A stretch of DNA of 64,000 nt from contig NZ_SRRU01000013.1 in assembly GCF_004784465.1 (NCBI RefSeq), positions 62,001 through 126,000 on the forward strand, read 5' to 3'. The position numbers and the translations under genes are program-made. Of the stretch, positions 17,331-26,198 are shown piece after piece. This DNA is from Streptomyces griseoluteus. Lineage in GTDB: Bacteria; Actinomycetota; Actinomycetes; Streptomycetales; Streptomycetaceae. A model generated the notes under the pieces. That model saw only the letters and a program-made list of their open reading frames with translations. It was not told the DNA's origin and made no database searches. How positions within the stretch are numbered: position 1 is the stretch's first letter; every line of letters begins with the position of its first letter.

Positions 17331-17636
17331 TCAGTCCCGGCCGCCCTTCTCGGCCACCGGCCACACACCCGTCGACCGCTCGATGGCCTTGGCCCCCGTA
17401 CGGTCCACGGCGCTGCGCACCACCGCGAAGATCGCGCCCTGCACGGCCGCCGCGAGCAGCACCTCGCCCCAGCCCCGGTCACGGTCCAGCGCGTCGGGCG
17501 CGTCCTCCTCGTGCCGTATGGCCATCCACGCCTTGCGGAAGGCCAGTCCGGCCAGCGCGCCGCCGGCCCAGCTCATCACGAAGCCGACCGGTTTGTAGGT
17601 GAGCGAGAGTTTCTTCTTCGTCTTGTTCTTCGCCAT
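17331..17636 (-). CDS. DUF4235 family small membrane protein
   Basis: A 101-residue protein starting at ATG 17636 (MAKNKTKKK), with a lysine-rich N-terminus, a first hydrophobic segment (PVGFVMSWAGGALAGLAF) and a second (GEVLLAAAVQGAIFAVVRSAV) followed by DRTGAKA. This is the DUF4235 pattern. It is a small integral membrane protein of unknown function, common in Streptomyces near stress genes. The stop lies only 2 bases from the terminator hairpin. It follows the hydroquinone reductase gene with 28 bases between, so probable cotranscription. Confidence 0.85.
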   Translation of the reverse strand: MAKNKTKKKLSLTYKPVGFVMSWAGGALAGLAFRKAWMAIRHEEDAPDALDRDRGWGEVLLAAAVQGAIFAVVRSAVDRTGAKAIERSTGVWPVAEKGGRD

Positions 17637-17664
17637 GTCACGCTTCTTCCTCGTCACGCCCTCC

Positions 17665-18681
17665 TCATGCAGGCAGACCTCGGGGTCCCACCCGCTCGTG
17701 CGGCGCCACGGGTCCCGGCGGGGTGCCGTCACCGAACGGCCGGCCGCCCAACTCCTCGCGGTGGTGCGGGCTCAGCCAGCCGGCGAGGTCCGGGCCGAGC
17801 GGCACGATCCCGGTCGGGTTGATGCCGGAGTGGACCTGGTAGTAGTGCCGCTTGATGTGGTCGAAGTCGACCGTGTCCCCGAACCCCGGCGTCTGGAACA
17901 GGTCCCGCGCGTACGCCCACAGCACCGGGTTCTCCGTCAGCTTCCACAGATTGCACTTGAAGTGCCCGTGGTACACCGGGTCGAAGCGGACCAGCGTGGT
18001 GAACAGCCGGATGTCCGCCTCGGTGATCGTGTCCCCCACCAGATAGCGCTGCCCCGCCAGCCGCTTCGCCAGCGCCTCCAGCCGGCGGAACACCCCGGCG
18101 CACGCCTCCTCGTACTCCTCCTGGCCCGAGGCGAACCCCGCCCGGTACACCCCGTTGTTGACGTCCTGGTAGACCTCCGCCATCACCTCGTCGATCTCGT
18201 CCCGCAGGCGCTCCGGGTACAGGTCCGGGGCGCCCTCGCGGTGCAGGGCCGTCCACTCGGTGGCCAGGTCGAGGGTGAGCTGCTGGTAGTCGTTGGTGAC
18301 CAGCTCGCCGCTCGGCACGTCGACGATCGCGGGCACACTCACCCCGCCGGGCGCGCCGGGCTCCCGCTTCTCGTACGCCTCGGCCAGGTACCGGATGCCG
18401 AGTACCGGGTCCCGGCCGCCGGGGTCCAGGGTGAACCGCCAGCTCCGGTCGTCCTGGAGGGGGTCGGCGACCGCCATGGGCAGCGCCCGCTCCAGCCCGA
18501 GCAGCCGGCGCGAGATCACCGCCCGGCTCGCCCACGGGCAGGCCCGCGAGACCACCAGCCGGTACCGCCCGGACTCCACCGGCCAGCCGTCCCGGCCGTC
18601 GGCGGTGATCCGGTCCGCGAAATGGCTCTTGGACCGCTTGAACTTCTTGTGGCCGTAGGCGCTGTTGCCGCCGCCACCCAT
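17665..18681 (-). CDS. Glutathionyl-hydroquinone reductase-type GST (ECM4/YqjG family)
   Basis: A 338-residue protein from ATG 18681 (GGAGGC upstream). It carries the Xi-class motif: catalytic Cys C48 in SRACPWASR, then TNDYQQLT, and the C-terminal helical domain with TEADIRLFTTLVRFDPVYHGHFKCN. These enzymes reduce glutathionyl- or, in actinobacteria lacking glutathione, probably mycothiol-conjugated quinones. Cytosolic, about 38 kDa, normal length. The context (DUF4235, VOC) is compatible with redox stress defence. The thiol cofactor is inference from the biology of the group. Confidence 0.87.
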   Translation of the reverse strand: MGGGGNSAYGHKKFKRSKSHFADRITADGRDGWPVESGRYRLVVSRACPWASRAVISRRLLGLERALPMAVADPLQDDRSWRFTLDPGGRDPVLGIRYLAEAYEKREPGAPGGVSVPAIVDVPSGELVTNDYQQLTLDLATEWTALHREGAPDLYPERLRDEIDEVMAEVYQDVNNGVYRAGFASGQEEYEEACAGVFRRLEALAKRLAGQRYLVGDTITEADIRLFTTLVRFDPVYHGHFKCNLWKLTENPVLWAYARDLFQTPGFGDTVDFDHIKRHYYQVHSGINPTGIVPLGPDLAGWLSPHHREELGGRPFGDGTPPGPVAPHERVGPRGLPA

Positions 18682-18798
18682 GTCGCCTCCTCGCACCGCA
18701 CGCTCTTCCCCGCCGGGCCCACCCGCTCTGGCGCGGCGGGCCCGTACCGTTCCGCCTGACGCGTTCCCCCTTTTGGGCCGGGAACCCCGCCGAAACGC

Positions 18799-18893
18799 TC
18801 AGCGGTCCCGGGACGGCCGCAGGAGGTCGGCGACGGTGCCGCCCGCGTGCACGAGATCGTCGTACGTGCCCTGCTCGGTGATCCGGACCCGCC
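18799..18893 (-). pseudogene. C-terminal remnant of an ABC exporter ATPase
   Basis: Within an otherwise empty 340-base stretch (18682-19020), the minus strand encodes VRITEQGTYDDLVHAGGTVA followed by DLLRPSRDR and a stop. This is the standard last 30 residues of ABC exporter nucleotide-binding domains (G.I.EQGTH.ELL..GG.Y..L). Nothing upstream restores the Walker motifs, so only a relic remains. The rest of the stretch shows no gene. Confidence 0.55.
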
Positions 18894-19020
18894 GCCGTAC
18901 CGCGCCAAGGCCGTACTGCGTGGCCCCCGCCACCTTCCCGTGGCGATCGACGGACTCATGGCCTGAGCGCCATGCGACCGGTGCCGACCCTCTGTGCCGC
19001 CTTGCGACGCCCGCTTCAGG

Positions 19021-20481
19021 TCAGGGCGTGTCCGCCAGAGCCTGCGCATCCGCCTCGGGCTTCTTCGACGCGGCGGACGCCGTCTGGGCCGGGCCGCCGC
19101 CACGGCTGAGGTGTACACCGATCGCTGACGTCACCAGGCTCAGTACGGCGGCCGCGCCCCAGGCGATCCGGAAGTCGTGCGATGAGGCCACACCGACGTG
19201 GGAACCACCGAGCACCGTGACCAGGACCGCGACGCCGACCGTGGCCGAGATCTGGCGGACAGAGTTGACCAGCGCCGACCCGGTCGCCGCACGGTGCCCC
19301 GGCAGGGCGTGCACACCGGCGGCCACCAGAGTGCCCAGGGCCAGACCGATGCCCGTACCGGTCAACAGCTGACTGGGCAGCAGGTCACCCACATAATCCG
19401 GCGTGACGGACGCGAAGCAGACGCGCCAGACCATGCCGCCGGTGAACAGCAACCCGCCAACGGCGACCAGCGGACCGTGCCCGAAGCGCTGCGCGGCGCG
19501 GGCGGTCAGAAGGGTGACGACCGGCACGAGTGCGGGACCGGGGACCAGGGCGACACCGGTGCGCAGAGCGCTCCAGTGCCAGACTTCCTGGCACCACAGC
19601 ACGTTCGAGAGCAGCATGATCGCGAAGGCGGTGCCGAACACGAGGCTGCCCGCGTTCGCCGCTCCGAAGCGCGGCAGCCGCAGCAGGTCCAGCTCGAACA
19701 GCGGGCGGGGGTGCCGCAGGGACCTGACGACGAACGCGGTGCCGCTGATCACGGCAACGGCCAGGAGCAGCACTGTCCTGCCGCTCGTCCAGCCCCAGTC
19801 GGGAGCCTGCACCAGCGCCCCGGACAGTGCCGCGACCGACGAGATGAGCAGCGGGGCGCCGAGGAGGTCGGGCAGCGGCCCGGCCTCCCGGGTGGCCGGC
19901 TTCGGCAGCACCGCCCGGCCGGCGAGGAGCGCCGCGACGCCGATGGGCACATTGACGGTGAAGATCCACCTCCAGTCGACCTCGACCAGGAGGCCGCCGG
20001 CGACGGGCCCGGCGGCCGCGGCGAGGCCGCCCACCGCAGCCCAGCTCCGGGTGGCGTGGGTACGGCGCTCGGCCGGCACCGTCGCCAGCAGCAGGGCCAG
20101 GGAGGTCGGGATCTGGGCGGCCGCCCCGGCGGCCTGCACCACCCGGGCCGCGACGAGGGTCTCCAGGTTCGGGGCCAGGGCACAGCCCAGCGACGCGAGG
20201 GCGAAGACGGCGATTCCGGTGAGGAACACCGGCCGCTGACCCATGCGGTCACCCGCACGCCCGGCCACCACCAGCAGCGCGGCGAAGGTGATCGCGTACG
20301 CGTTGAGGACCCAGGACAGCGAACCGAGGGTCGCGCCCCCGACGCCCCCGGAGAAGCTCGCTCCCACGGCCGGAAGCGCGACGTTGACGATCCACAGATC
20401 CAGGTTGGTCATGAAGACGGCCACCAGGACGACCGCGGTGGCCGCTCGAGGGTGATTTGATTTTCCAAGCGTCATGGGCAT
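19021..20481 (-). CDS. MFS drug-efflux transporter, DHA2 family
   Basis: A 486-residue protein with about 14 hydrophobic segments: MTNLDLWIVNVALPAV in helix 1, LVVAGRAGDRMGQRPVFL (motif A), and WRWIFTVNVPIG (DHA2 motif C region). The Asp of the first helix and motif A are intact, so proton antiport of drugs or quaternary compounds is plausible. Two ATGs (20481 and 20475) are possible; no ribosome site is visible, so the mRNA may be leaderless. It diverges from an HxlR regulator gene across a 60-base region with an operator-like repeat; repression by that regulator is likely. Confidence 0.85.
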   Translation of the reverse strand: MPMTLGKSNHPRAATAVVLVAVFMTNLDLWIVNVALPAVGASFSGGVGGATLGSLSWVLNAYAITFAALLVVAGRAGDRMGQRPVFLTGIAVFALASLGCALAPNLETLVAARVVQAAGAAAQIPTSLALLLATVPAERRTHATRSWAAVGGLAAAAGPVAGGLLVEVDWRWIFTVNVPIGVAALLAGRAVLPKPATREAGPLPDLLGAPLLISSVAALSGALVQAPDWGWTSGRTVLLLAVAVISGTAFVVRSLRHPRPLFELDLLRLPRFGAANAGSLVFGTAFAIMLLSNVLWCQEVWHWSALRTGVALVPGPALVPVVTLLTARAAQRFGHGPLVAVGGLLFTGGMVWRVCFASVTPDYVGDLLPSQLLTGTGIGLALGTLVAAGVHALPGHRAATGSALVNSVRQISATVGVAVLVTVLGGSHVGVASSHDFRIAWGAAAVLSLVTSAIGVHLSRGGGPAQTASAASKKPEADAQALADTP

Positions 20482-20502
20482 GGTGCAAGCCAAGCACGGG
20501 GT

Positions 20503-20519
20503 GGTTTGGAAATCAAACC
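20503..20519. promoter_or_regulatory. Probable HxlR operator in the divergent promoter
   Basis: GGTTTG-5-CAAACC is a perfect 6-bp inverted repeat with a 5-base spacer centred between the two divergent starts. A related, imperfect copy (TTTGATTTTCCAA) lies at 20456-20468, inside the first codons of the efflux gene. Such A/T-rich palindromes stand out in this GC-rich DNA and fit a dimeric winged-helix repressor. Confidence 0.65.
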
Positions 20520-20541
20520 CTGCCGGGGTGATACTGGAGCC

Positions 20542-21021
20542 GTGACCACGCGCATCGATCCCCAGGACATGGCCGGACGTCCCTGCTCGCTCGCCGCCGC
20601 CCTGCAGGTCGTCGGCGACCGATGGGCCCTGCCGGCGATCCGTGAGGTCATGCTCGGCAACCACCGGTTCCGGCAGATCGCCAGGAACACCGGCGCCCCC
20701 ACGGACCGCCTGGCGGCGCGCCTGAAGGCGCTGGTGGAGAGCGGTGTCCTGGAACGGCGCCCGCTGCCGGACGACACGCGCCACAGCGGCTACTACCTGA
20801 CGGAGGCGGGGCGCGACCTGGCGGGCATCACCCGCGAACTCATCGGCTGGGGCGACCGCTGGGCCGTCACCACGCCGCCCGTCCGGCTCCTTCACCAGGA
20901 CCACGAACTGGTCACCCGCGCCGTCTGCGGGACCTGTGGCGAGCCGGTCCACGCCGAGGACGTCCACCGGGAGGAAATGATCCCCGGCTGGGACCGCTCC
21001 GGTCCGGTGCAAGCCCCCTAG
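20542..21021 (+). CDS. HxlR-family transcriptional regulator
   Basis: A 159-residue winged-helix protein starting at GTG 20542 with a GGAG site close by; a longer frame from 20506 would cross the operator. It begins with a Cys in GRPCSLAAALQVVGDRWAL, the typical HxlR redox or ligand-sensing Cys position, then the recognition helix region and wing (ESGVLERRPLPDDTRHSGY). A C-terminal extension has CGTCGEPV with two more Cys, which could bind metal. It probably represses the divergent DHA2 pump and itself, responding to electrophiles, quinones or drugs. Confidence 0.85.
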   Translation: MTTRIDPQDMAGRPCSLAAALQVVGDRWALPAIREVMLGNHRFRQIARNTGAPTDRLAARLKALVESGVLERRPLPDDTRHSGYYLTEAGRDLAGITRELIGWGDRWAVTTPPVRLLHQDHELVTRAVCGTCGEPVHAEDVHREEMIPGWDRSGPVQAP

Positions 21022-21076
21022 ACGATGGCGCGCCAGGGAGCAGTGCAGATCTCATGCCGTAGCTGAAGGAGATGTG

Positions 21077-21685
21077 ATGCAGGTAGCCGTGGTCACCTTC
21101 GACGGGTTCAACGAACTCGACAGCTTCATCGCATCCGCGTTGATCAACCGGTGCCGTAAGGACGGCTTGGAAGCGTTCATCACGACGCCGGCACCGGTGG
21201 TCACGTCGATGAACGGTGTCGAGGTGACAGGGCAGCGCCCGATGGAGTTCGTGACCGAAGCCGAGGTCGTGCTGATCGGTAGTGGTGTGAAGACACGAGA
21301 TGCGGTCGCCGACGACCGGCTGATCTCCCGGCTGCCGCTCGACCCTTCTCGACAGCTCATCGGTGCGCAGTGCTCCGGCGCGCTGGTGCTCGCCCGGCTG
21401 GGGTTGCTGGACGGCATGCCGGCTTGCACCGACACGAAGAGCCGGGCCTTTGTCGAAGCCTGCGACGTGACCGTGCTGGACGCGCCGTTCCACGCTGAGG
21501 GGAACATCGCCACGGCAGGGGGCTGCCTGGCGTCCCAGTACCTCGCCACCTGGGTGATCACCCGCATGCTCGGGGAGGACGCCGCGCGCGACGTCATCGG
21601 CTACGTGGCTCCGGTCGGCGAGAACCAGGCGACCGTCGAGCGCGCCATGCGCGCCGTCCACACGGGCGAGGTCGCACTGCGCTGA
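21077..21685 (+). CDS. DJ-1/PfpI family protein
   Basis: A 202-residue protein of the class I glutamine amidotransferase-like fold. The nucleophile elbow Cys is C99 in GAQCSGALVLA, and an acidic residue near the N-terminus (FNELDSF) sits where the DJ-1 Glu is expected. A C-terminal helix follows HAEGNIATAGGCLAS. Members are stress proteins, glyoxalase III-like enzymes, hydratases or isonitrile hydratases; the ANxATAGG-like segment recalls the isonitrile hydratase-like subgroup. Start at ATG 21077, 6 bases after AAGGAG. It follows the HxlR gene by 55 bases, so it may be in its regulon. Confidence 0.83.
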   Translation: MQVAVVTFDGFNELDSFIASALINRCRKDGLEAFITTPAPVVTSMNGVEVTGQRPMEFVTEAEVVLIGSGVKTRDAVADDRLISRLPLDPSRQLIGAQCSGALVLARLGLLDGMPACTDTKSRAFVEACDVTVLDAPFHAEGNIATAGGCLASQYLATWVITRMLGEDAARDVIGYVAPVGENQATVERAMRAVHTGEVALR

Positions 21686-21889
21686 CGCCCGGCGGTCACT
21701 CTCGGCGCGGGAGTTGGGCGTACGAGAGGGAGAGCTGCATCAAACACACGTGTTTCGGCCGCAGCGGAGTCCGCACCGACCGCCGTTCCGGGAGCCCCGG
21801 AAACGCGTCGTGGACCCCACCGCGCCGGGGCTCCGCACGGCCCTGGCCGAATCGCCACGGCCGATACGGGTGTGACGGATGAGGTCCGC

Positions 21890-22681
21890 TCAGTCCCTGA
21901 GGCGGTCGCGGTCGCCCATCACCACCATCGGGTGGTCGGCGGGGTCGAGGGTGCCCAGGAGGGTCTTGATGCCGGCCTCCGGGACGGTCACACAGGCCGA
22001 CGTGCCGTCACCGTGGTCCAGATGCAGCCAGATGCCGCCGCCCTTCTCCACGCCCTCGGGCCGGCTCCAGTCGTAGGGCGGAGTGCCCTTGAGCCGGTTG
22101 TAGTCGATGGCGATGACGTGGTCGAAGTCGTGCGCATGCGCCTCGTCGTCCGGGTCCACCACCGATGCCGCGTACGCGTGGTCGTCGTACCAGTACGGCA
22201 GTTTGGTGCCGGGGCTGCGCAGGGTGCCTCCGGCGTCGGTGAGCGAGAAGACGCCCACGGGGCTGCGCTCGTCGTCGAGCCGGTGGTCCGTCGTCCAGCC
22301 CCGGCGGCCGTTGTGCGAGGGCCAGCTCGCGGACGGCTTCCACTGCACGCCCTGCTTCTCGTACAACACGGCCGTGCCCTCGGCAGAGTCCCGGTCGTCA
22401 CCGTAGACGACCACCAGTTGCCGGGTGTCGTCCGGGATCTGCCGGCCCATCCGCTCTCCGACACCGGGGACGCCAGGGGCGGTCACCGGGCGGGGGGAGC
22501 CGGACACGGCCGGGTTGCCGTTGCCCGCCACGCCGCCGGAGCGAGGCGTGGTTCCCGGATCCCCGCAGGCCGCGGCCAGCGCCAGCAGGACACAGCAGAG
22601 GGCCGCCGCGGATATGGCATGCCGGGCACCACCGTGCCGTGAGTACCGGGGACAGGACGGGGTGTCAGTGGAGTTCCGCAT
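21890..22681 (-). CDS. YkuD-like L,D-transpeptidase-fold lipoprotein
   Basis: A 263-residue lipoprotein (lipobox LAAAC, Cys39). The C-terminal domain has the late HLDHGDGTSACVTV, matching the HxxxxxxSxGC catalytic segment of YkuD-fold L,D-transpeptidases, but with SAC instead of SxGC. Upstream DERSPVGVFSLTDAGGT resembles the 'SPxGxF' strand of ErfK/YbiS proteins. Predicted outside the membrane. It may crosslink peptidoglycan or anchor proteins; a non-catalytic binding role is possible given the altered motif. It stands alone in its transcription unit, divergent from the APH gene. Confidence 0.75.
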   Translation of the reverse strand: MRNSTDTPSCPRYSRHGGARHAISAAALCCVLLALAAACGDPGTTPRSGGVAGNGNPAVSGSPRPVTAPGVPGVGERMGRQIPDDTRQLVVVYGDDRDSAEGTAVLYEKQGVQWKPSASWPSHNGRRGWTTDHRLDDERSPVGVFSLTDAGGTLRSPGTKLPYWYDDHAYAASVVDPDDEAHAHDFDHVIAIDYNRLKGTPPYDWSRPEGVEKGGGIWLHLDHGDGTSACVTVPEAGIKTLLGTLDPADHPMVVMGDRDRLRD

Positions 22682-22758
22682 GATCAGAATCCTGGGACGG
22701 GACGACCGGGGCGCGCATCCCGGACCGGCATCCGGGCTAAGCGCTACCGTGGCTCCCC

Positions 22759-23676
22759 ATGACAGTCACCGGCACGGACATCACGGCGGACCTGATCCGG
22801 TATCTGCTGCGCGAGCAGCACCCCGACCTGGCGGAACGCCCCCTGAAACTCGGCGCGCTCGGCTGGGACAACCAGGTGTGGCGGCTCGGCGACGACCTCG
22901 CCGTCCGCCTGCCCTGGGCCACCGAGTCGGCGGACGCGCTGCTGCGCAAGGAGCACGCCTGGCTGCCGCTCCTCGCCGAGGGCCTGCCCCTGCCGATCCC
23001 CGTACCGCAGCGCCTCGGTGAACCCTCCGACCGTTTCCCGAGACCCTGGCTCGTCACCACCTGGGTACCCGGCGAGCCCGCCGACCGCGCCCCCGCGACC
23101 CGCCCCGACGAAGCGGCCGACACCCTCGCCGCCTTCCTGACCGCCTTTCACCGCCCCGCCCCCGAGCAGGCGCCGGTGGGCCGGGACCGAGGGGGCCGGC
23201 TGGCCGACTTCGCCGAATCCTTCACCGGCTCGCTCGCCCGGGCCACCGAACTGGGCCTCGTCCAGAACCCCGGCACCGTCCGCGCCGTCTGGGAGGACGC
23301 GGCCGCCGCACCCGGCTGGACCGGCCCCCGCCTCTGGCTCCACGGCGACCTGCACCCCGCCAACATCCTCACCCTCGACGGCACCTTCTCCGGTGTCATC
23401 GACTTCGGTGACCTCTTCGCCGGCGACCCCGCCTTCGACCTCGCCTCCGCCTGGATTCTCCTCCCCGACGGCGCCGTCGACCGCTTCCACGCCGCCTATC
23501 TCCCGGCCCCGGACCCCGCCACCCTCCGCCGCGCCCGCGGCTGGGCCATCCTCCGCGCCTTGGCGGGCCTCCACATCGGCCACGCCGGCGACGAGGGCCG
23601 CCCCGGCGGCAAACCGACCTGGGGCCCACCGGGCCGGGCGTCCCTGCGGCGGCTCACGGAGTCGGTCCGGTCCTGA
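22759..23676 (+). CDS. Aminoglycoside phosphotransferase (APH) family kinase
   Basis: A 305-residue protein with the kinase-like APH motifs: LWLHGDLHPANIL catalytic loop (Asp and Asn present) and the metal-binding VIDFGDLFAGDPAFDLA. The N-lobe has LGWDNQVWRLGDDLAVRLP with the ATP lysine replaced by Arg, as in several members. The family also phosphorylates sugars, choline and homoserine, so resistance is not proven. There is no ribosome site before the ATG; a TACCGT-like -10 element ends about 8 bases before it, suggesting a leaderless transcript. Confidence 0.85.
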   Translation: MTVTGTDITADLIRYLLREQHPDLAERPLKLGALGWDNQVWRLGDDLAVRLPWATESADALLRKEHAWLPLLAEGLPLPIPVPQRLGEPSDRFPRPWLVTTWVPGEPADRAPATRPDEAADTLAAFLTAFHRPAPEQAPVGRDRGGRLADFAESFTGSLARATELGLVQNPGTVRAVWEDAAAAPGWTGPRLWLHGDLHPANILTLDGTFSGVIDFGDLFAGDPAFDLASAWILLPDGAVDRFHAAYLPAPDPATLRRARGWAILRALAGLHIGHAGDEGRPGGKPTWGPPGRASLRRLTESVRS

Positions 23677-23732
23677 CGCGGGCGCCTGCCGCGGCCGGGA
23701 CTCGTGTCCTCAGGTGGGGCAGACTGCCGACA

Positions 23733-24461
23733 ATGGACGACTATCCCTCGGTGCGCCAGCACCCCGCTCCCGACGTGTACGGACGCCTGCGTGTGCAGTC
23801 CGCCGATCTGGCGCCCGCCCGCTGGCTCGCCGAGCGTTTCCTCGGGGACGACCACTCCTGCACGGTGGCCGGTGTCGTCGCGCCGGGGTTCGATGCCTAC
23901 GTCAGGGTTCTGCATCCGGCGTCGCTGGGGGAGCGGCGGGTGCGGTGGCGGGACGTGGCGGAGGCCTATGGGCGGGCGGTGGCCGCGAACCCCGGCTGGC
24001 ACGAGGTGGCTGGGATGGAGCGGGACTGTCAGAACGCGTCCGAGTACGGCCTGCCCGGTGTCTGGGACGAGCATCCGGCGGAGGGGCCGACGCCGCCCGC
24101 TGTCGCCGAGGCGCTGATCCCCGTACTCGCCAGGCACACCCGTACCGCAGACCAGTGCTGGTTCGGGCTGTGGGAGGGATATGGGCGGTGGGACTTCTCC
24201 CGTTTCCCGGCCTTCGAGACCCCGTACCGGGCCGAGGTGCTCCTCGCGGGTCCCCTTCCGGACGCCGTGTCGCCGGTGGCGTGGGAGGAGTTCGCCGAGT
24301 TGCCCGACCTGTGGTGGCCGCAGGACCGTGCCTGGTGCGTGGGCGGGGACGTGGACCTGGTCAGCACCTATGTGGGTGGCAGCCAGGCGCTGATCGGGGA
24401 GTTGCCGGCCGACGGCGAGCTGGAGACGCACCGCGTGGCGCCGGGCGACCCCGTGTACTGA
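23733..24461 (+). CDS. Conserved hypothetical protein, 242 residues
   Basis: A soluble protein rich in Trp and aromatic residues (WFGLWEGYGRWD, DLWWPQDRAWCVGGDVDL, STYVGGSQALI). No signal, no membrane helix. The pattern is one I associate with actinobacterial hypothetical proteins of about 240 residues, without known function. The ordered aromatic motifs suggest a small-molecule binding pocket, which is inference. The start at ATG 23733 is 57 bases after the APH gene; the two may be cotranscribed. It ends 3 bases before a hairpin terminator. Confidence 0.7.
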   Translation: MDDYPSVRQHPAPDVYGRLRVQSADLAPARWLAERFLGDDHSCTVAGVVAPGFDAYVRVLHPASLGERRVRWRDVAEAYGRAVAANPGWHEVAGMERDCQNASEYGLPGVWDEHPAEGPTPPAVAEALIPVLARHTRTADQCWFGLWEGYGRWDFSRFPAFETPYRAEVLLAGPLPDAVSPVAWEEFAELPDLWWPQDRAWCVGGDVDLVSTYVGGSQALIGELPADGELETHRVAPGDPVY

Positions 24462-24463
24462 AG

Positions 24464-24491
24464 GGGCCGGTGCCGCGACCGGCACCGGCCC
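24464..24491. terminator. Bidirectional hairpin terminator
   Basis: Perfect 11-bp arms (24464-24474, 24481-24491) with a 6-base loop between two convergent genes. Confidence 0.85.
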
Positions 24492-24498
24492 GGACGGC

Positions 24499-25926
24499 TC
24501 ACACGTGCGGTCGGCGCCCGTGCTCCTGGCGGGGGAAGGTCTGGTCCGCGCCCGGCAGCGTCGGCTTCGGCAGCGTGGCCACCTCCTCCTTCGCCTTCTC
24601 GAGCTGCTCCGCCGTGTCGTCCGGCAGGCGCGGCGGGCGCGGGCGGCCGGAGCGGAAGCGGAAGGCGCTGGTGAGGTCGCCGAAGGTGGAACGGCGCCAG
24701 TCGCTGATGTTGGGCTCCTCCACCCCGGTGAAGTGCTCCAGGAACCGCAGCGCCGAGGTGTGGTCGAAAGCTTCCGTGGCGACCCAACCGCCCACGGTCC
24801 ACGGCGAGATCACGATCGCCGGCACCCGGAAGCCACCCCCGATGGGCAGCCCCTGCACGAACTCGTCCGGCGTTCCCGCGGGCGGCACCGGCGGCGGCAC
24901 ATGGTCGAACAGGCCGTCGTTCTCGTCGTAGTTCAGGATGAACGCGGTCTTGCGCCACACCTTCGGGTTGGACGCGATCGCCTCGATCTTCGAGGCCACG
25001 AAGTCCGCGCCGGCCGCCGGGAGATAGTCCGGATGCTCCGACTGGTAGCTGGTCGGCATGATCCAGGACACCGCCGGGAGCCGGTCGTTGCGGGCGTCGT
25101 CCTCGAAGGTGCCCTCGGGCTGCGGGCGCACCCCGCGCTCGTACAGCTCGGAGCCGGGCGCGGCGTTCTTGAACGCGGCGAACTGCTCCAGCATGTTGCA
25201 GCCGTAGTCGTCGTCCTGCTGGTACACCTTCCAGCTCACCCCGGCCGCCTGGAGCCGCTCGGCGTAAGTGGTCCACTGGTACGGCTTGGGCGCCGAGTTC
25301 TTGATGACCGGGCCGCCCTTCGTGCCGCCGGGGTCGATCGAACCGGTCATCCACATCAGCCGGTTGGGCCAGGTCGGTCCGAACACCGAGCAGAAGTAGT
25401 TGTCGCAGATGGTGAAGGTCTCGGCGAGCGCGAACTGGAACGGGATGTCCTCGCGCGTGTAATAGCCCATCACGTAGGGGCCGTTGACGCCGTCGGCGGC
25501 GCGGTGGGCGGGCAGCCACTGGTCCATCCTCCCGTTGTTCCACGCCCGGTGTTGCACGGACCAGGCATGGCTGGTGGAGGGGATGGCCTGGGCGCTGGAG
25601 GAGTGGGTGTCGAGGTGGAAGGGCAGCAGGTAGCCCTTGGGATTCACCGCGTCGGGCTGGTAGAACACGCTGCGCCCGTTGTCCAGCTTGAGGGCATGGG
25701 GGTCGGCGAAGCCCCGGACCCCGGAGAGGGTGCCGAAGTAGTGGTCGAACGACCGGTTCTCCTGCATCAGCAGGACCACATGCTCGATGTCGCGCAGCGA
25801 ACCGCCCTTGGGCGGCCCGGCAGCGACGGCCTTCTGGACGCTCGGCGGCAGCAGGGACAGAGCCGCGGCGCCACCCAGCGCGCCCGCGGCCGACCCCAGG
25901 ACTCTACGGCGGGTCAACTCGGCCAT
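24499..25926 (-). CDS. Tat-exported phosphoesterase, phospholipase C family
   Basis: A 475-residue protein with a Tat signal (TRRRVLGSAAGALGG) and the start of the acid phosphatase/phospholipase C fold: HVVLLMQENRSFDHYFGTL with the metal-binding Glu/Asn and the Asp/His pair. Further motifs are WMTGSIDPGG, LNYDENDGLFDHVPPP and SPWTVGGWV. Members cleave phosphatidylcholine or phosphate esters outside the cell and are often induced by phosphate starvation. Start ATG 25926. Normal length for the shorter PLC group, without the usual DUF756 repeats at the C-terminus. No PHO box was recognised upstream. Confidence 0.87.
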   Translation of the reverse strand: MAELTRRRVLGSAAGALGGAAALSLLPPSVQKAVAAGPPKGGSLRDIEHVVLLMQENRSFDHYFGTLSGVRGFADPHALKLDNGRSVFYQPDAVNPKGYLLPFHLDTHSSSAQAIPSTSHAWSVQHRAWNNGRMDQWLPAHRAADGVNGPYVMGYYTREDIPFQFALAETFTICDNYFCSVFGPTWPNRLMWMTGSIDPGGTKGGPVIKNSAPKPYQWTTYAERLQAAGVSWKVYQQDDDYGCNMLEQFAAFKNAAPGSELYERGVRPQPEGTFEDDARNDRLPAVSWIMPTSYQSEHPDYLPAAGADFVASKIEAIASNPKVWRKTAFILNYDENDGLFDHVPPPVPPAGTPDEFVQGLPIGGGFRVPAIVISPWTVGGWVATEAFDHTSALRFLEHFTGVEEPNISDWRRSTFGDLTSAFRFRSGRPRPPRLPDDTAEQLEKAKEEVATLPKPTLPGADQTFPRQEHGRRPHV

Positions 25927-26152
25927 GGTCGTCCCTTCTTGAGCGCGGTGGGCGCTCCGGCGGAGTGCAGGTCCGCCCGGCCGGGAAGCCGGGCCGCCGA
26001 TCACTCTCCGCCCTCATGGCGGGACGCGTCAGGGGAGAGCGGTGAACATGTGGCCAACGCGCGGGAACGGCTTGACCAGGCCATGACCCTCAATGCCTGT
26101 ACGTCGCAGGCAAGTTGCCACGTGTTCAGAGAAGGCGGCCCGTAAAGGGGAA

Positions 26153-26184
26153 GGGCTCCCACCGCCGAAGCGCGGTGAGAGCCC
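26153..26184 (-). terminator. Hairpin terminator after the cupredoxin/DUF1080 gene
   Basis: 13-bp arms (26153-26165, 26172-26184) with one mismatch and a 6-base loop, 15 bases past the stop codon of the minus-strand gene. It ends the two-gene operon transcribed from 30871. Confidence 0.8.
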
Positions 26185-26198
26185 CACGGACTTGTCGC

